Assembly: GCF_037893015.1 (NCBI RefSeq)
Contig: NC_133666.1
Coordinates: 620,043,156-620,107,155 of the forward strand
Origin: Macrotis lagotis
Lineage: Eukaryota > Chordata > Mammalia > Peramelemorphia > Peramelidae
DNA: 64,000 bases
Reading direction: 5' to 3'
How positions within the stretch are numbered: position 1 is the first letter of the stretch; every line of letters begins with the position of its first letter. Under the pieces are notes generated by a model. It was not told the DNA's origin and ran no database searches. It saw only the letters and a program-made list of their open reading frames with translations. The position numbers and the translations under genes were made by a program. Of the stretch, positions 1 to 24,612 are shown one piece after another.

Positions 1-369
1 GATTTTATTAAGAAACACAAAGACATTTATCATGCAATCTTCCTTCTCTCTTACTCATCTCAAAACCTTTCTATTTCATCCTCCATTCTTCCATCCTTTG
101 CTCTAGTTTCTAAGGAAGAGATGACTGATCTTGTCCCTTTTCATATCTTCCTCGTTCCATCGATCCTTTTCTCTCTCATCTTTAATTTTTCTCTGTCTCT
201 TCCCCTCTTTTCTACAAACATATCCAGGTTTCTTAAAGCCCAAGAAAATCTTTATCTGACCCAGCTATCCATACTCAAGTTATAACATAAATGTGTCTGC
301 ATATAAATATGTATTTAATGTGTATATAAATACAGCATGTATGTACATGTTTGTTGTTTTTGGTATATA

Positions 370-396
370 CATAAGTGTGTGTGTGTGTGTGTGTGT
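370..396. repeat. (TG)n microsatellite
   Basis: Simple dinucleotide run in an ARHGAP39 intron. Confidence 0.95.
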
Positions 397-429
397 GATT
401 GATCTTAAACCTTTCAGTGCTCAGCACTT

Positions 430-880
430 AGAAAGAACTGTCAGTACTTGCTAGCTCTGTACTTACTATCCATGTGCTAAACCCCTTTGCATTCTGGCTC
501 CCCACATTACCATCCTATTGAAATTGTTATCTCCAACATGATCAGCAATCTTTTAACAGCTAAATCTGATCATTTCTTCTTTGTTCTCATTCTCATTAGC
601 CTATATTCTCCTTTTGACATTGTCAACACAAATTCCTGCTCGATATTCTGATCTTCCTTGGATTCTGTGACACTGCTCTCTCCTAGTTCTTCTCCTGTTT
701 ATCTAACAAATTCCTTCTTAGGGGCCAGATCATCAGCCATCTCCTGGCTGTTCAGCATAAGCATTCCATAAGACTCTCCCCTCTGTTCTTTTCCCCTCTT
801 GTTTCTCCCATGTGTACCATATCCTTTAGTGATCTCATCAACTCCTGATGGTTCAGATATTAAAAAGATGACTCTCAAAT
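430..880 (+). mobile_element. L2 LINE fragment
   Basis: The sense text includes gtgatctcatcaactcctga and agatgactctcaaatacat, which I recognise from the L2 reverse transcriptase region. It is highly diverged. Confidence 0.55.
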
Positions 881-884
881 ACAT

Positions 885-1536
885 CTCTGCAGTGCTGATT
901 TTCCTCCTTTCATCTGAAAAAAGTAGACTTGTGAAAGATCAATATTGTTGAACCAGTAGTGTGACATAACAACCAAAAAAACTCATATAACATCATACTA
1001 CATTAGGAAAGGTATAGTGTCCAAAACTTGGAGAGCCACAGTTCTTTCTGAACAAACCACTACCAAACCATTCTGTTCAGTTATAGGCACCATATTGTAA
1101 CCAGGATGGTGAGGTTTCTCAAAACTATAGCAAATTAGAACTTGGGATGTTAAGGCTGAAAAAATACGGCAACACATAATAATAGTCTTCAAATATTGGA
1201 AGAGGGATTAGGCTTGTTCCTCTACCTAGAGGTCCAAGCTAGTCACACTGGGTAACAAAAAATTGAGCCTCCTAGAAGTAACATGGGATGCTGCTGTGGT
1301 TCACCTTCACTAGAGATCTTCACATGAAAGTTAAAAGACTTCACTCCACCCGCTATGGTCCTTGAACCTTGTGTTTTTTCCAGAGTTGTTCCTTAGGCAC
1401 TATGATCATATGGATTCCCATTCCCTTTATTATGTCTCCCTCCCAGATTTCCATATGTTTTCCCCAAGTTCTGTGGCATCAAGTTGCTCTGAAACCCTAT
1501 TCACTGTGTTTTTTCAACATATACACACCTTCCTAG
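885..1536. other. ARHGAP39 intron, no clear feature
   Basis: No repeat family, exon or signal is recognised here except the polypyrimidine tract and acceptor of the exon at 1537. Confidence 0.5.
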
Positions 1537-13608
<12,072 letters not shown>

Positions 13609-13850
13609 CTCCCGGGGCTTGGCCCACATGGCTGCCCACCCACCCGCAGCTCCCCACCCTGCACAGAGACACACAATCCATCTGGGGACTGCCTGCTGGC
13701 CAGGGCTCCCACCTGCCCCTCACTGGTCCATTTGCATAACCCCAAGTGAGGGAGATTTCTCCAGGAATTCAGATGGGGCCAAATGATGCCCAGCCCCTGC
13801 CCTCTCCTGCACTCTTTCTTCTGGGCATGGTGGACCTGGCCCACTTGCTA

Positions 13851-13856
13851 ATTAAA
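13851..13856 (+). terminator. ARHGAP39: ARHGAP39 proximal poly(A) signal candidate
   Basis: ATTAAA lies about 245 bases after the stop codon, followed by T-rich and G-rich sequence. It would give a short 3' UTR form. Confidence 0.4.
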
Positions 13857-14147
13857 GAAATATTACTGAAGGTAGAGGGGAACCTGAAAGGGATGGGGAG
13901 CTGAGCTGAGCCAAGCCAAGCTGATCCCAGGCCTGTGACTGATCCAAAATGGGCTGTAGGCCACTTGGCTGTGGCTGTTAGCATGGGAAGAGGAGTGAGT
14001 TACCAGTGGTCCAGAGCCCACCAGCAGGGGAAGAGGCAGATAGGCACCCTGTGGGGAGGACTCAGCCCAGGGTAGGGAGACAAGTTGGGTCTGTGGAGAA
14101 AACAGTGGGGTGGGGGGCCCAGCCCCAGCTGCATGGCTGCAGCCTGG

Positions 14148-14213
14148 GAGGGGGGGAGGGGGGAGGGGGGAAGGGGAAGGGGAAGGGAGGGAAAGGGAGG
14201 GGAGGGAATGTAT
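14148..14213 (+). repeat. G-rich polypurine tract in 3' UTR
   Basis: About 65 bases of G runs (three to six G) separated by single or double A lie on the mRNA-sense strand of the ARHGAP39 3' UTR. The pattern meets the usual G-quadruplex rule many times over. Confidence 0.8.
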
Positions 14214-14944
14214 TGGCCCCTGAAATAAGCATGACTGGTTATTAGCTCACATTGGCCCAAGTCAAAGCCCAGACCAGGGCCAGGCTGGGCAGCACAGAGA
14301 AGGGCTGGACCTGAGCACAGCTCACCAGCCCTGGGGTTTGGTTTTGCGTTTGTCCATGTTGCATTTACACAGCTGGTTACCATCTACCCCCATGTCCCAT
14401 CTGGCCAGGACATGGGGAACTGGCTGCTGAGGGTCCCCTTGGCAGGAAGGGTCCCATGTGTGTTCTGACCTATTCCCATCCCAATACTTCAGCCCCTCAA
14501 CCCTTAGCAGTTAGACATTTCCCTGGGAGAGCATTGTTAAAAGCACTTTGTTATCTGACCTTCCTCTATCCATACCTGGCTCCAGAATCAGACCCAGTCC
14601 CACACCTTGACCACCCACTTTGCCTGCCTCTCACTTTTCCACCCATTTCTGATCTTGCCTCTCTCTCTTCTTGTTCTCCTGCTCCTGCCCCTGCTTCAGG
14701 CTGGGGCTTGGGTCCCCAGGATTTCTGTCTTATTCTAGCCCCTGCTTCCTCTACCCTCCCTGTGCTTATGACTTCCTATCCCTTTCCCTAACATAGGACC
14801 TGGCACAATGGAAGAGTCTACTACCTCTCCCAAAATCCCCTGAAGTAGCTAAGGAACCAGATGTGACTTAGTTCTCAAAAGAACTGACAGCTCTAGTCAC
14901 TGCTGGATTCCTTGTTTTTCCTCCACCAGCTATCCTATCAGTCA

Positions 14945-15132
14945 TGGCCTCTTAGAACCGCAGAACATCGGGGCCAAAAGAAATTACCTAGTCTGTCACA
15001 CCCCTTATTTTACAGATGAGGAAACTGAGGCCCAAAGAGAAGAAATTTACCCAAAGTCACCTAGGTAGTAAATAGAAGAGAGGTGATTTAAAGCTCAGTT
15101 CTTATTCTCAGTCCAGGGCTCCTTCCACTATC
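14945..15132 (-). mobile_element. MIR SINE within ARHGAP39 3' UTR
   Basis: ttattttacagatgaggaaa and ctgaggcccaaagag are the reversed MIR 3' end. It is the only clear repeat in the 4 kb UTR. Confidence 0.75.
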
Positions 15133-15898
15133 CATGGTTGCCCCAAACCAGTCCATTCCCTTAGACTCACTGTCAAGTACCCAGGGTCCACCATGGGCAG
15201 AGACAGTGATCTACTGGGTCCAATCAGTCACATTCCCCTCCCCAGAGAACCTTGGGCACAACAAGGGGCAGGACAGGCAGAATTCCCCTCCCCCATTCCC
15301 AGCAGGGTGCCCCAAGAAAGTGCCTTCTGCTCCCCAGAGCCAAGCTGACACTGCCCCTTCCCGTCCTGACACTCTCCCACCATGTGAGGATAGAAAATTA
15401 CCACCACCACCCTGGCTAGTCCTCCTCCTCTGTCAGGGCTGGTCCCTGAGGACTAGAGAGGGGATTGATTTGAGGGACCAGGGGCCACAACTCTGGGGCC
15501 TTCCTCCAGCCTCTCCCTTCTGCTTCTATTCTCCCCTCTCCCCAGGACATTTCTACCTTTTCTGTCTCCCAAGTCCTTGCTCCCTTCCTTTAGGCAGACC
15601 CTCAGGCAGACATCTTTGGGGATCCCATCCCCAAAGGCTCAAGCTTAACTGTTCTCACTGTCCTCCATAGCCAGCAGCTCCTACTCTGGAAGACCTTCTC
15701 TGGGAGCTTCTAAGCTTAGGCCTAAGGAAAAGTGTCCTTGAGCCATGTTGCAGCCCAGGCCAGGCCACTGTGACAGTGAGTTGTCTTCTTTATTCTGCCC
15801 CGACTGCCCTTGTTTGCCTGATGCTGGCCCCAGCCCTAACTCCAGACAGGAATGAGGTAGACAAGTGGTTGCCCCCTGTGTTCAAAGCAGACCCCTAA

Positions 15899-15904
15899 AA
15901 TAAA
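15899..15904 (+). terminator. ARHGAP39: ARHGAP39 internal poly(A) signal candidate
   Basis: AATAAA lies in the middle of the long 3' UTR. No clear GT-rich element follows at once, so its use is uncertain. A second internal AATAAA is at 16787-16792. Confidence 0.3.
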
Positions 15905-17687
15905 GGAGAGGGGGATGTTCCTGAGGCTTCAGACCCTTTGACCCAAGCCTTAGATGCCACCAGCTGCCACAAGTCCATCCCTAGCCCTATCCCCCCCACC
16001 TTCTGCCTCAAGTGCCCTTCCCCCAATCCTCTGGGGGCTTCTCCCAGAACAATCCTCTACCTACTGAGCTTGAAGGCTTCAGGGCCCCTTTGGGTCAGCA
16101 CTGACTGTAGGGAAGCCCAGGGGAATAGAGGTTTCCCTGAGCCTTCCTCAAAAGCTGCCTAAGGACCAGCTCAGTGAGATATGCCCACCTCCCCAAAATC
16201 AAGTTGGTGTTGGGGGTCCAGAACAGGAGCAGAAGGGGCCAAGGGACTGTGGCAGTGCAGTGCACAGGGTAGCCTGGGGGTGGGGGGGGGCAAGAGTATT
16301 TTTTCTTAGTGTAACTATAAATTCAGAATTTATCCTGCATCCTCATGGTGGCAGCGGAGCCTTTGTATAGAGATATAAATAGAGACAGAGTGAGAGATAT
16401 AAGGACTAAATTTGCTAATGAAATCGTTTTAATCTAAATGCTATTTATCTCCCCAGTCATCACCCAGCCTCACCCCAGAGCAAGTTGGTATCATAGTTTT
16501 CTTCTGCATCTTTTCTTGGCTTGTGACCAAAAAGCAACAAACCCCATCCCTGACTCCCTGCCCTCTACCTGGCCCCATAACAAATTTAAAGGAATGTGGT
16601 TGGGAGGGAAGTCTAGCAGGGGTTCCTTCCCACTAGACACCAAAGGAGATAAACTCTGAAAAAAGCAACTCCCTGGTAAGACTATAATCATCTGCCCTCC
16701 ACAGGCAAGAACCAGGGAAGGAGGGAGACAGCAAGCCCACACTGATTGATACCTTTTGGGGGCCAACATGGTCCTTTGACCTTTGCAATAAATACCAGAA
16801 AATTCAGGCATCCCCATTTCATATCCATCTCAGTCAGGCCTACTACATTTTCACAGAATGTGGATGGGGGATATTTGCCTATGCAAAGACAAGGCCCTAG
16901 GAATGAGGCTACCTGGGGAAGAGTGCCCTGCAGAGCTCTGGATCCCAGTGCCAGGGCAAGCCCATCTTCCAGTCCATGTGAAAAAAACCCACTTGTGTGT
17001 ACTGTTACTTCATAGCCTGCCTGGGGTGAGGGGCCTGGGCTGATGAGGGGAACAAGCAGGGCCTGCTCTGTCCAATGTTGTGGGGCCCCCTCCCAGTTTG
17101 TACATTTTCCATGTTGGAGTTTTTCGGTTGTTCTGGTTGTTGTAAAACTTCATTTGTTTTCCTGTTTTTATATATCTATTTTTTTTAGAATTGTTTTTAT
17201 TTATTATTAAAAAAAAAACAAAAAAAACAAAAAATAGCCCCACTCCTCCTCCTGCCTCAGCCCTAGGACTGGGGTGGGGGGAGGTTGGAGAGGGAGGAGG
17301 GCCGCACTGGTTCTGGCCTCAAACCCCTGTGGGACTCTTGCCACAAGTCCCCAAACTGCCAGCCAAGCCCAGCAAGATCCCCAATCCTTCCTTGTCTTCT
17401 AGCACCTATCTCTCCTCACCAAGGCCTGGAGGCTTCTAGGCAGGTCTCTAAATTGGTGGGGTTGGCATAGATTACATCCTTCCTCAGCCTCCCAAATTCC
17501 TCCTCAGATAGCCATCTCAGGAATTGGGCCAGCCATGCTGGGGAGGAGGAGGAATGCAACCTTCCAATGAGATGGGTGGGAGGTAGGGTACTTATGGGAG
17601 GGGAGGGGGGCAGGGCTACAGCCCCATTGTCTGACTAACTCTGTAATTATGACGCATGGACACGTAGAGGCTGCTCCATGTCGTGTG

Positions 17688-17693
17688 AATAAA
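17688..17693 (+). terminator. ARHGAP39: ARHGAP39 distal poly(A) signal
   Basis: AATAAA is followed about 20-40 bases later by T/GT-rich DNA (gttatcctcactctgttc). It marks the point where mostly unique sequence gives way to MIR- and L2-rich intergenic DNA, which supports it as the end of the gene. Confidence 0.6.
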
Positions 17694-17919
17694 ATACATA
17701 TGGACACTCTCCATTGTTATCCTCACTCTGTTCATTCATTCATCTTTTCCACCTTTTTAACACCTTCCTGGTAGACTTCCTTTGGTAATTCACCTGGCAA
17801 CAGCTGACTAACACACCCAAGGACTCCTTAGAATCCTGTTGCCCTCACTGTCATTATGATGACCAAGGTGAGGAAACAATAACTCATTTCTATAGCTCTC
17901 TTCATAAGGATCATGAAAA

Positions 17920-18235
17920 CCTAATGGTCATCTAGTCCTAACTATCATTCTGCAAATCAGGAAACCAAGATTTTGCTTTGGTCACACATAAGTAATCGGT
18001 AGCCAAGTCAGGTTTCTGACAGAGGCCTTTTGACTCCAAATTCATCATTTCTACAATAACAACTCACAGCTCTGTGAGCTAGGTGAATACAGGTATTATC
18101 CCATTTTTAAAGGGGAAAGTGAGGCTCAGATATCTAAGGGAGTGCTCAAGGTACCATAACTACCAAAATGTTGGAGCCAAAATTTGAACACTTCAGTTCC
18201 AGCATATTTCCACTATGGTGCTTTGTAAACTTTAA
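17920..18235 (-). mobile_element. Two MIR fragments
   Basis: Reverse MIR words occur twice: aatcaggaaaccaagat near 17955 and aaggggaaagtgaggctcag near 18110. Confidence 0.65.
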
Positions 18236-18239
18236 TAAG

Positions 18240-18865
18240 CTATATAATACAGTTTGTTATTGTAATCCTTGTGTTGACAACAAATGAGCCCGATTCATTC
18301 AGAAAGACTTAACAGTAATATATCTCGCACCCACCCAGAATTTGACTCTAGTCAAGTTCTCCACAAAATAAATAAATAAATGGAAAAGATCTTCATGACT
18401 CCCAGAAATCCCTCAGGCTAACAATACACAACAATAATAAAGAAGATACAGATGTGGTTTAATTCAACAAAAAATATTTGGACTGTTCCAAGTCCCAAAA
18501 AGAGTCAAGACAACCACTCCTTCCTTTTCCTTTGGGCCTCCATCCCCCTCAAGGAACTAGTTAAACAATCCTAGCATATTACCAGAGCTGACAATCACAC
18601 AGAGGAACAATTCATGGCGGCCTGCCTCCTTACCTGTCATCTAGGGGACACCATAATTACCAAGAACCAAGCACTCCATCCCCTGTGGTGACTCCCTACT
18701 TAGCTTGGAGAACTCTTCTGTTTCAGATCTGTAACAGTACCCTAAGGTTGGAAGCTTCATCAGTAAAAGAACTCAGAGTCCATAGACAGTTAACTCACCT
18801 TCTTTGCACCTCAAGCTGGGAAGACTAGAGGTCTGGGTTCCTGTCACAAACAGAAGCACTAGGAG
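18240..18865. other. Intergenic, nothing recognised
   Basis: Unique-looking AT-rich DNA between ARHGAP39 and C8orf82 with no gene evidence. Confidence 0.5.
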
Positions 18866-18869
18866 GAAT

Positions 18870-19700
18870 TCATGAATGAGAGAAAATGACTGGCATGGAC
18901 AATGTATGGTCCAGGGTAAGAAATGCAAGATCCCAAGTAGTTTGGTGGGGAGGGCACTAGTCTGTGGGGATCAGGAAAGTCTTCATGACAGAAGATGATC
19001 CTTGACCTGCATCTTAAAAAAAGACAGGGGAAAGAAAGAGCACATTCCAGGCATAGGGGATTGCCAGTAAGAAGACATGGACCTGGGAAAAGGGGTTGAG
19101 CCATATTTTCTAGGACTTTAAATGCTAAGCAGGAATATATATTTTATCCAAGAAGTAATAGGAATCTTGTAGAGCTGATTGACTAGGGGAGTGATATAGT
19201 CAGATCTGAACATAAGGAAAATTATATTGGCATTGATGTGTAGGATAAACAGGAGCACATCAAATCAAGAGACTTCAGGCAAAAAAGAATGAAACTATTG
19301 TAATTTGTGCAATAATTGATGAGAGTGAAATAAAGTAGTAACTGATTGGGATCAGGTATGAAAGATGTTGTGAAGGTAGAAACAAGATTTGACAACTAAT
19401 TAGATATGTGAGATGAGATAAAATGAGAATCCTAGAAAATACTGAGGCTCCAGGAAGACTGGAAGAATAGTGATATCTTGGACAGAAATTGGAAAAGTTT
19501 GGAAGATAGGAGAATTTACAGGCAAAGGTAATGAGCTCAGGTCCAAACATGTTGAGTTTAAAATTTGGTGATGCAGGACTGAAGCTCAGGAGAGAGACGG
19601 GAATGGATGCATAGACCAGTGTCATTTGCATAGACATATTTAAACCTTTGGGAGCTGATGAGCAACAGAAGGCCACCAAGTGGGGTTTCTATGAGATTTC
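18870..19700 (-). mobile_element. L2 LINE fragment
   Basis: Antisense L2 text: agagcacattccaggcatag, gagctgattgactagggg and agtcagatctgaacataagg. Confidence 0.75.
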
Positions 19701-19849
19701 CAAATAGAAAATGCTCCCTTCAGTCATAGCAAAGACATGAAGCCCAAAAGAGCCATCATTAAGAGACAAAGTCAGGGAAACAAATGCCCTACCTACATGT
19801 CAAAGGTTCATAGACTTTTAAATATTCATAAAGATTGATGTAATTTTAA

Positions 19850-19990
19850 AAATTCCAACCAATTTTTTTACATGTGAATAAACTGAGGTCCAAGGTCCCA
19901 AAACTAGTAATAAAAAGCAATGATTCAAACTCAAATTTTTCCGACCCTCATTCAAATACTCTTTCCACTAGTAGATTCTACTGTGGCGCA
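19850..19990 (-). mobile_element. MIR fragment
   Basis: gtgaataaactgaggtcca is followed by gattcaaactcaaattttt and ctctttccactagtag, reversed MIR order. Confidence 0.55.
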
Positions 19991-19999
19991 TCATGATAC

Positions 20000-20850
20000 A
20001 AAAAATTACAGGCCTTCAGAAATTGATTGAACTTTTGTCTGATGATACAGATTTTCAGAGGGTTCCAGTTTATAGTGATTCTTCCCTTTAAAGGATGTTT
20101 ATGAAACGGCTTTTGATTATGCCACCAGTTAGCAAAAGCAAACAAACAAAAAAACAAAATCTCTAATAAAGAGCTGAAAGCCCAATCCCGAATTTGTATA
20201 AAGGTCTCTCTAATTTCCAGAGCTGTCCTTTTCTTTCATGCTCCAAACAAAGGGGACACCAAGAAAAATAAAGGCAATGTCAGCCATAGTTGTTAATGAA
20301 AAATAAAATTATTCCATCAAATTCAGTCTATAATAGAATAAAATGACAATTTAAATAACAACCCAGTTTCATGCAACTGAAGAAAGTCAAGGAAAAGGGA
20401 TAGACAGCCAGTTTCTCTTTTTCCTCACCAAAGTGAGAACCTCAGATTAAAAAACACATAGTCAAAACTCTCCCTTATCCCTATAGACTTCACCAGTCTG
20501 TTTTGGAGTCTTGATTTTAAAGAAGATAACTACAGATATTACTACCAAAGGTTGGCATGTCTGCAACTTCAGTTTCAAGTCTCAAGGGGCAACTACTCCT
20601 TCTGTCAGGAAAACTTCAAAAACTTACTCCTGTGAGGAAAACTTCAAAAACTCCTGTAAGAATGGAAAAAGAAAAACCCTTCTCCTCAGTCTTGTTCCTC
20701 CATTAACTTCCTCTCTTCCCAAGCTGGGAAGAAATGCCAACTAGTAGAGTTGTTAATGCCTTACATCCTCTTCTAGTCAGCCAAAACCTTAACCAAGGGC
20801 TGTTACACTAAACTTTGAAAGATGACAGTGGAGACTGAGAGAAGTGATGG
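20000..20850. other. Intergenic, nothing recognised
   Basis: No supported gene. A short tandem duplication of aaaacttcaaaaact occurs near 20608-20653. Confidence 0.45.
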
Positions 20851-20854
20851 GAAG

Positions 20855-21175
20855 GTAGGAGCAACCAATAAGCATTTATTGAATGCTTACAGTGTACCAG
20901 GCCTATGCTCAGCACTGGAGATAAAGAAGTAGCAGAAAAGGCTTCATGAAGAAGGTGGCACTTGAGATGAATGTTGGGAGAAGAATCTTGGGAGAAAATC
21001 ATGATTTTTTTCCAAAACATGGGAGACAAGAAAATGAGTCAGACAAGAGAAGAACTTGTAGCAAGAAATATCTTAAACCATAGAGAGCAGTTCCAGTTGA
21101 GTGATGATGTTGGAAGCTAGATTACAAGGAATGGAGAAGAAAATAAGTCAGGGAGGAAGTGACTGAAAAAGAAAG
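20855..21175 (-). mobile_element. L2 3' part
   Basis: Reversed tail aaccaataagcatttattga, then tgtaccaggcctatgctcag and, after a deletion, gttggaagctagattacaag. Confidence 0.75.
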
Positions 21176-21179
21176 ATTT

Positions 21180-21412
21180 AAGATGATAGGATCTTTGTTC
21201 AGTTGAGTCAGTTGTGTACAACTCTTCATGGCTCTATGGATTAGACTATTCTTGAGTTTTGGGTTTGGTTTGTTTTTTTTTTTTGATAAGATACTGGAAT
21301 GGACTGCTGTGTCCTTCTCCAGGAAATTAAAGTAATTGACTTGCCCAAAATCACACAGTATCTGGCCATATTTGAACTCAGGACTTCCAGTCTCTATCCA
21401 CTGAGCCACCTA
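21180..21412 (-). mobile_element. tRNA SINE with RTE-type tail
   Basis: Reversed tail gttgtgtacaactcttcatg, then ccttctccaggaaatt, and the reversed head ctatccactgagccacc. Confidence 0.75.
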
Positions 21413-21534
21413 TATAATTTAGTTGGGAGTTGGTTTTTTTTTTTTGAGAATGGAAGAGTTTTCATTATACAGGCAGAAGGAAAGAAAGGGAAGGGAAGAT
21501 AGGGAGATTGGAAATTAGAGAGAGGGATGGGGGG

Positions 21535-23985
21535 GGGTGAAGCCAAAATGGCTGCATGAGAGGAAGGAATTTCCAGAAGCTCTCTTTCCAGAACTCTATA
21601 GAGACCTTAAAATTAAGCAAATTCTAGAATGATAGAACCCACAGAAAGACCAAGTGAAACAATTTTCCAGCCCAAAATAACTTGGAAGATATAGGAAAGC
21701 TCTGTTCCACCATGGCTGGGGCTTGCTACGTACAAATGAGCTCCAATCTTCCAGGAACAGCCCATGTGGCTCGTGGGTCCCTGGCACCGGGAGTTGTGGC
21801 AGTGGCAGCCATTTCCAGGCCTCCTAACCCAGGGATCATCAAGGATGGCTTGGAGAGTCAACTGGAAAATTATGCCAAAGTGAGCACAGAGCCCAGTACA
21901 ATTTGGGCTTCAACTCAGAACCAACCCAGGGAAAGGGAAGTAGGCCTGCAGAGCCACCCAGCAGTTGTTTCCAGATCACTCAGCCCACAGATAGTAAGGG
22001 GGTGGGGGGAAGACTGTCAAGGTTTCTCTACTATTCCTGGGGCAGGATTCTGTTGCTTTGACCATATTCAGACCCTGGTTGCAATCTGAGCCCCCCCCCC
22101 CCCCACTACCATAGCAGATGAGGGACCCTCCTCACAGGTCCAGGGCAGAGGGAAGTGCTTGTGGTTACCCATAGACCAGTGCATGGGCCAGGAGAGCAGT
22201 CGGAGATTCTCATAAGACATTGAAGGAATTGAGGTCTTTGGAGGGGTGTCCCCAAAAAACTCAAAAGCTCAGGAAGTACCCCCAAACCAAGGCATAGGCT
22301 AGGGAAATGAGTAAACAGGGGAAAAAATCTAACTATAGATAACTACTTTGGTCCCATGGAAGGTCAAAACACACACTCAGAAGATGACAAAGTCAAAGCT
22401 TCTGTATCCAAAGCTTCCAACAAAAAAATAGGAATTGGTCTTAGACTATGGAAGAGTTCAAAAAAGATTTTGAAAATCAAGTAAGGGAGGTAGAGGAAAA
22501 ATTGGAAAGAGAAGTGAGAGAGATGCAGAAAAAAAAACATGAAAACCAAGTCAGCAGCTTGGTGAAAGAGATACCAAAAAATGCCAAGGAAAACATGTTA
22601 AAGCCAGTTTAGGTCAAATGGAAAATGAGAAGAATGGTTTAAAAAAGCAGAACTGACCAGATGGAAAAGGACATAAGAAAGCTCTTTGAAGAAAACAAAC
22701 CCCTTCAAATGAATAATGGAGCTAAGGGAAGCTGATGCCTTTGTGAGAAATCAAGGAACAATAAAACAAAACCAAAAGAATGAAAAACTAGTTGAAAATA
22801 TGAAATATATCTGGAAAAACAACTGACCTGGAAAACAGATCTCTGAGAGAGAATTTAGAAATTATTGGGCTACCTGAAAGTCAAGAATTTCTCCAGGAAA
22901 ATTGCCCTGATATTCTAGAAGTGGAGGGTAAAAGAGAAATTGAGGAAATCCATCAGTCATTTCCTGAGATTCACCTCCCTAAAAACAACTCCCAGGAATA
23001 TTATAGCCAAATTCCAGAACTCCCAAATCAAAGAGAAACTATTACAAGCAGCCAGAAAGAAATAATTCAAATATTGTAGCACTACAGTCAGGATTACACA
23101 GGACTTGGCAGCTTCCACATTAAGGGCTGTGGGGCTTGGAATATGATGTTCTGGAAGGCAAAAAAGTTTGGGTTACAATCAAGAGTCAACTACCCAGCAA
23201 AACTGACCATACTCTTTCAGGGGAACAGATGAAATAGGGGAATTTCAAACTTTCCTGTTGAAACAACTAGAGTTGAACAGAAAGTTTGATCTCCAAGTAC
23301 AAGTCTCAGGTGAAGCATAGGGAGGTGGACAGGAAAAAGCTTTTGCAATGGAGAGAAGATGAGGAGGAATGAGTAAGCCTTTATTGTAAATGGCTCAGAG
23401 AGGAAACAATATACACACTGAGTAGGGTATAGAAATCTATCTTAACCTAGAGGGAAAAGGAGAGGAAGGGGATGGGGAAAAGAGGATGGGGGAGGGGGAG
23501 GAATTAGAGGAGAGGGAAGAGTGTGAGAGAGGGCAGTCAAGTCAGATATAACACTTTTTTTTTGAAAGGTGGTGGGGTTGGGTGGCTTGCCCGGGGTCAC
23601 ACAGCTGGGTGATTGTTGTATGTCTGAGGTTGGGTTCTCCTGCTCTTTCTGCTGTGCCGCCTGACTGCCCCACAACACACTTGAGGAGGGACAAAGTGAA
23701 AGAAGAGAGAGAATAGAAAAAAAATGGGAGTGGGGAGGAATAGATGGAGGAACATAGAGTTAGCAATAGCTACCGTGGGAAAAAAATATTGAAGCAGCTT
23801 CTCCGAGGGACCTATGATAGAGAATGCAGCCCATCCCAGGGAAAAGGCTGATGCTGTTGGAACACAGTTATATTTTTGTTGCTTCATTTTTCATGAGATT
23901 TCTCTGTGGGGGAGAGGGGTATGTTTACTTTTGCAACAAGACTATCTTAGTAATGTGCAAATAAAACAACAAAAAGGGGGATAGA
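21535..23985 (+). mobile_element. HAL1 (half-L1), nearly full length
   Basis: It starts with an L1-type 5' UTR (gaagccaaaatggctgc...) and continues with an ORF1-like region, where the C-terminal domain text is visible (ATTATAGCCAAATTCCAGAA to about 23280). It then passes straight to a purine-rich 3' UTR and AATAAA near 23958, with no ORF2. That structure defines HAL1. The reading frame is decayed by several stops and small indels. A minus-strand SINE (23551-23680) sits in its 3' UTR. Confidence 0.7.
23551..23680 (-). mobile_element. tRNA-derived SINE inside HAL1
   Basis: It has a T-rich head, then ggcttgcccggggtcacacagctggg and ends cgcctgactgcccc. It is the reverse of a diverged WSINE1-like element. 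Confidence 0.75.
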
Positions 23986-24029
23986 AGTGGAAGGAATCTG
24001 CTGGAGGAGGGAGGAAATGTTGATCAAAG

Positions 24030-24180
24030 ATGTGGCGCAGTGGATAAAGCACCGGCCCTGGAGTCAGGAGGATCCAAGTTCAAATCCGGCCTCGGACACT
24101 TAATAATGACCCAGCTGTGTGACCTTGGGCAAGCCACTTCAACCCCACTGACTTGCAAAAATCTAAAAGAATAAAAAAAG
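24030..24180 (+). mobile_element. WSINE1-type SINE
   Basis: gtggcgcagtggataaagc ... ccactgacttgcaaaaatct, about 640 bases upstream of the C8orf82 ATG. Confidence 0.9.
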
Positions 24181-24269
24181 GATGTTTATAAAAGAGCCTT
24201 GGCAGGACGAGAACTTTCTAACAAGAAATGTGGGAGAAAATGATACAATGAAAAGAGCTGGAGGCGAGA

Positions 24270-24405
24270 TCAGAAAACCCGGGGTCCTGGCGCTGCCACC
24301 AGCTGTGTAACCCCCCAAATCACACACACACACACACACACACACACGTCCTGCCCCGCGGTGCCTCAGTTTCTTCATCTGCTCGGAGGCCTAAGAGTCT
24401 GAAGG
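24270..24405 (+). mobile_element. MIR with internal (CA)n
   Basis: MIR words agctgtgtaacc and cctcagtttcttcatctg are separated by a (CA)13 run at 24321-24347. Confidence 0.6.
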
Positions 24406-24479
24406 CCATCGGAGTAGCTGGTTAGGCCCCAGGGCCAGGGGACCCCGCTGCAGCGGGAGCCCCTCCGACATCTCACAGA

Positions 24480-24612
24480 TGGGGAAGTTGAGGCCTTGGA
24501 ACACCACTTGGAACCCAAGTCAGTGGGCGCTAAGTGACTTCCCGAAGGCCACACAGCCGGGTAATTGTGAAGTGTCCGAGGCCGGACTTGAACCCAGGCC
24601 CTCCCGACCCCA
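24480..24612 (-). mobile_element. SINE at upstream edge of C8orf82 CpG island
   Basis: Reversed SINE text gtgacttcccgaaggccac, gaggccggacttgaacccag. It is unusually GC-rich for its family here, having kept many CpGs inside the island. Confidence 0.7.

Larger units (their letters stand above)
13609..17710 (+). other. ARHGAP39: ARHGAP39 3' UTR (long form)
   Basis: From the stop codon to an AATAAA at 17688-17693 the sequence is largely unique, unlike the SINE-filled introns and the intergenic DNA beyond. This is why I read it as a continuous 3' UTR of about 4.1 kb. One old MIR lies inside (about 14945-15130). Long AT-rich stretches at 16300-16450 and 17090-17220 look like typical 3' UTR sequence. 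The extent is inferred; RNA data would settle it. Confidence 0.65.
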
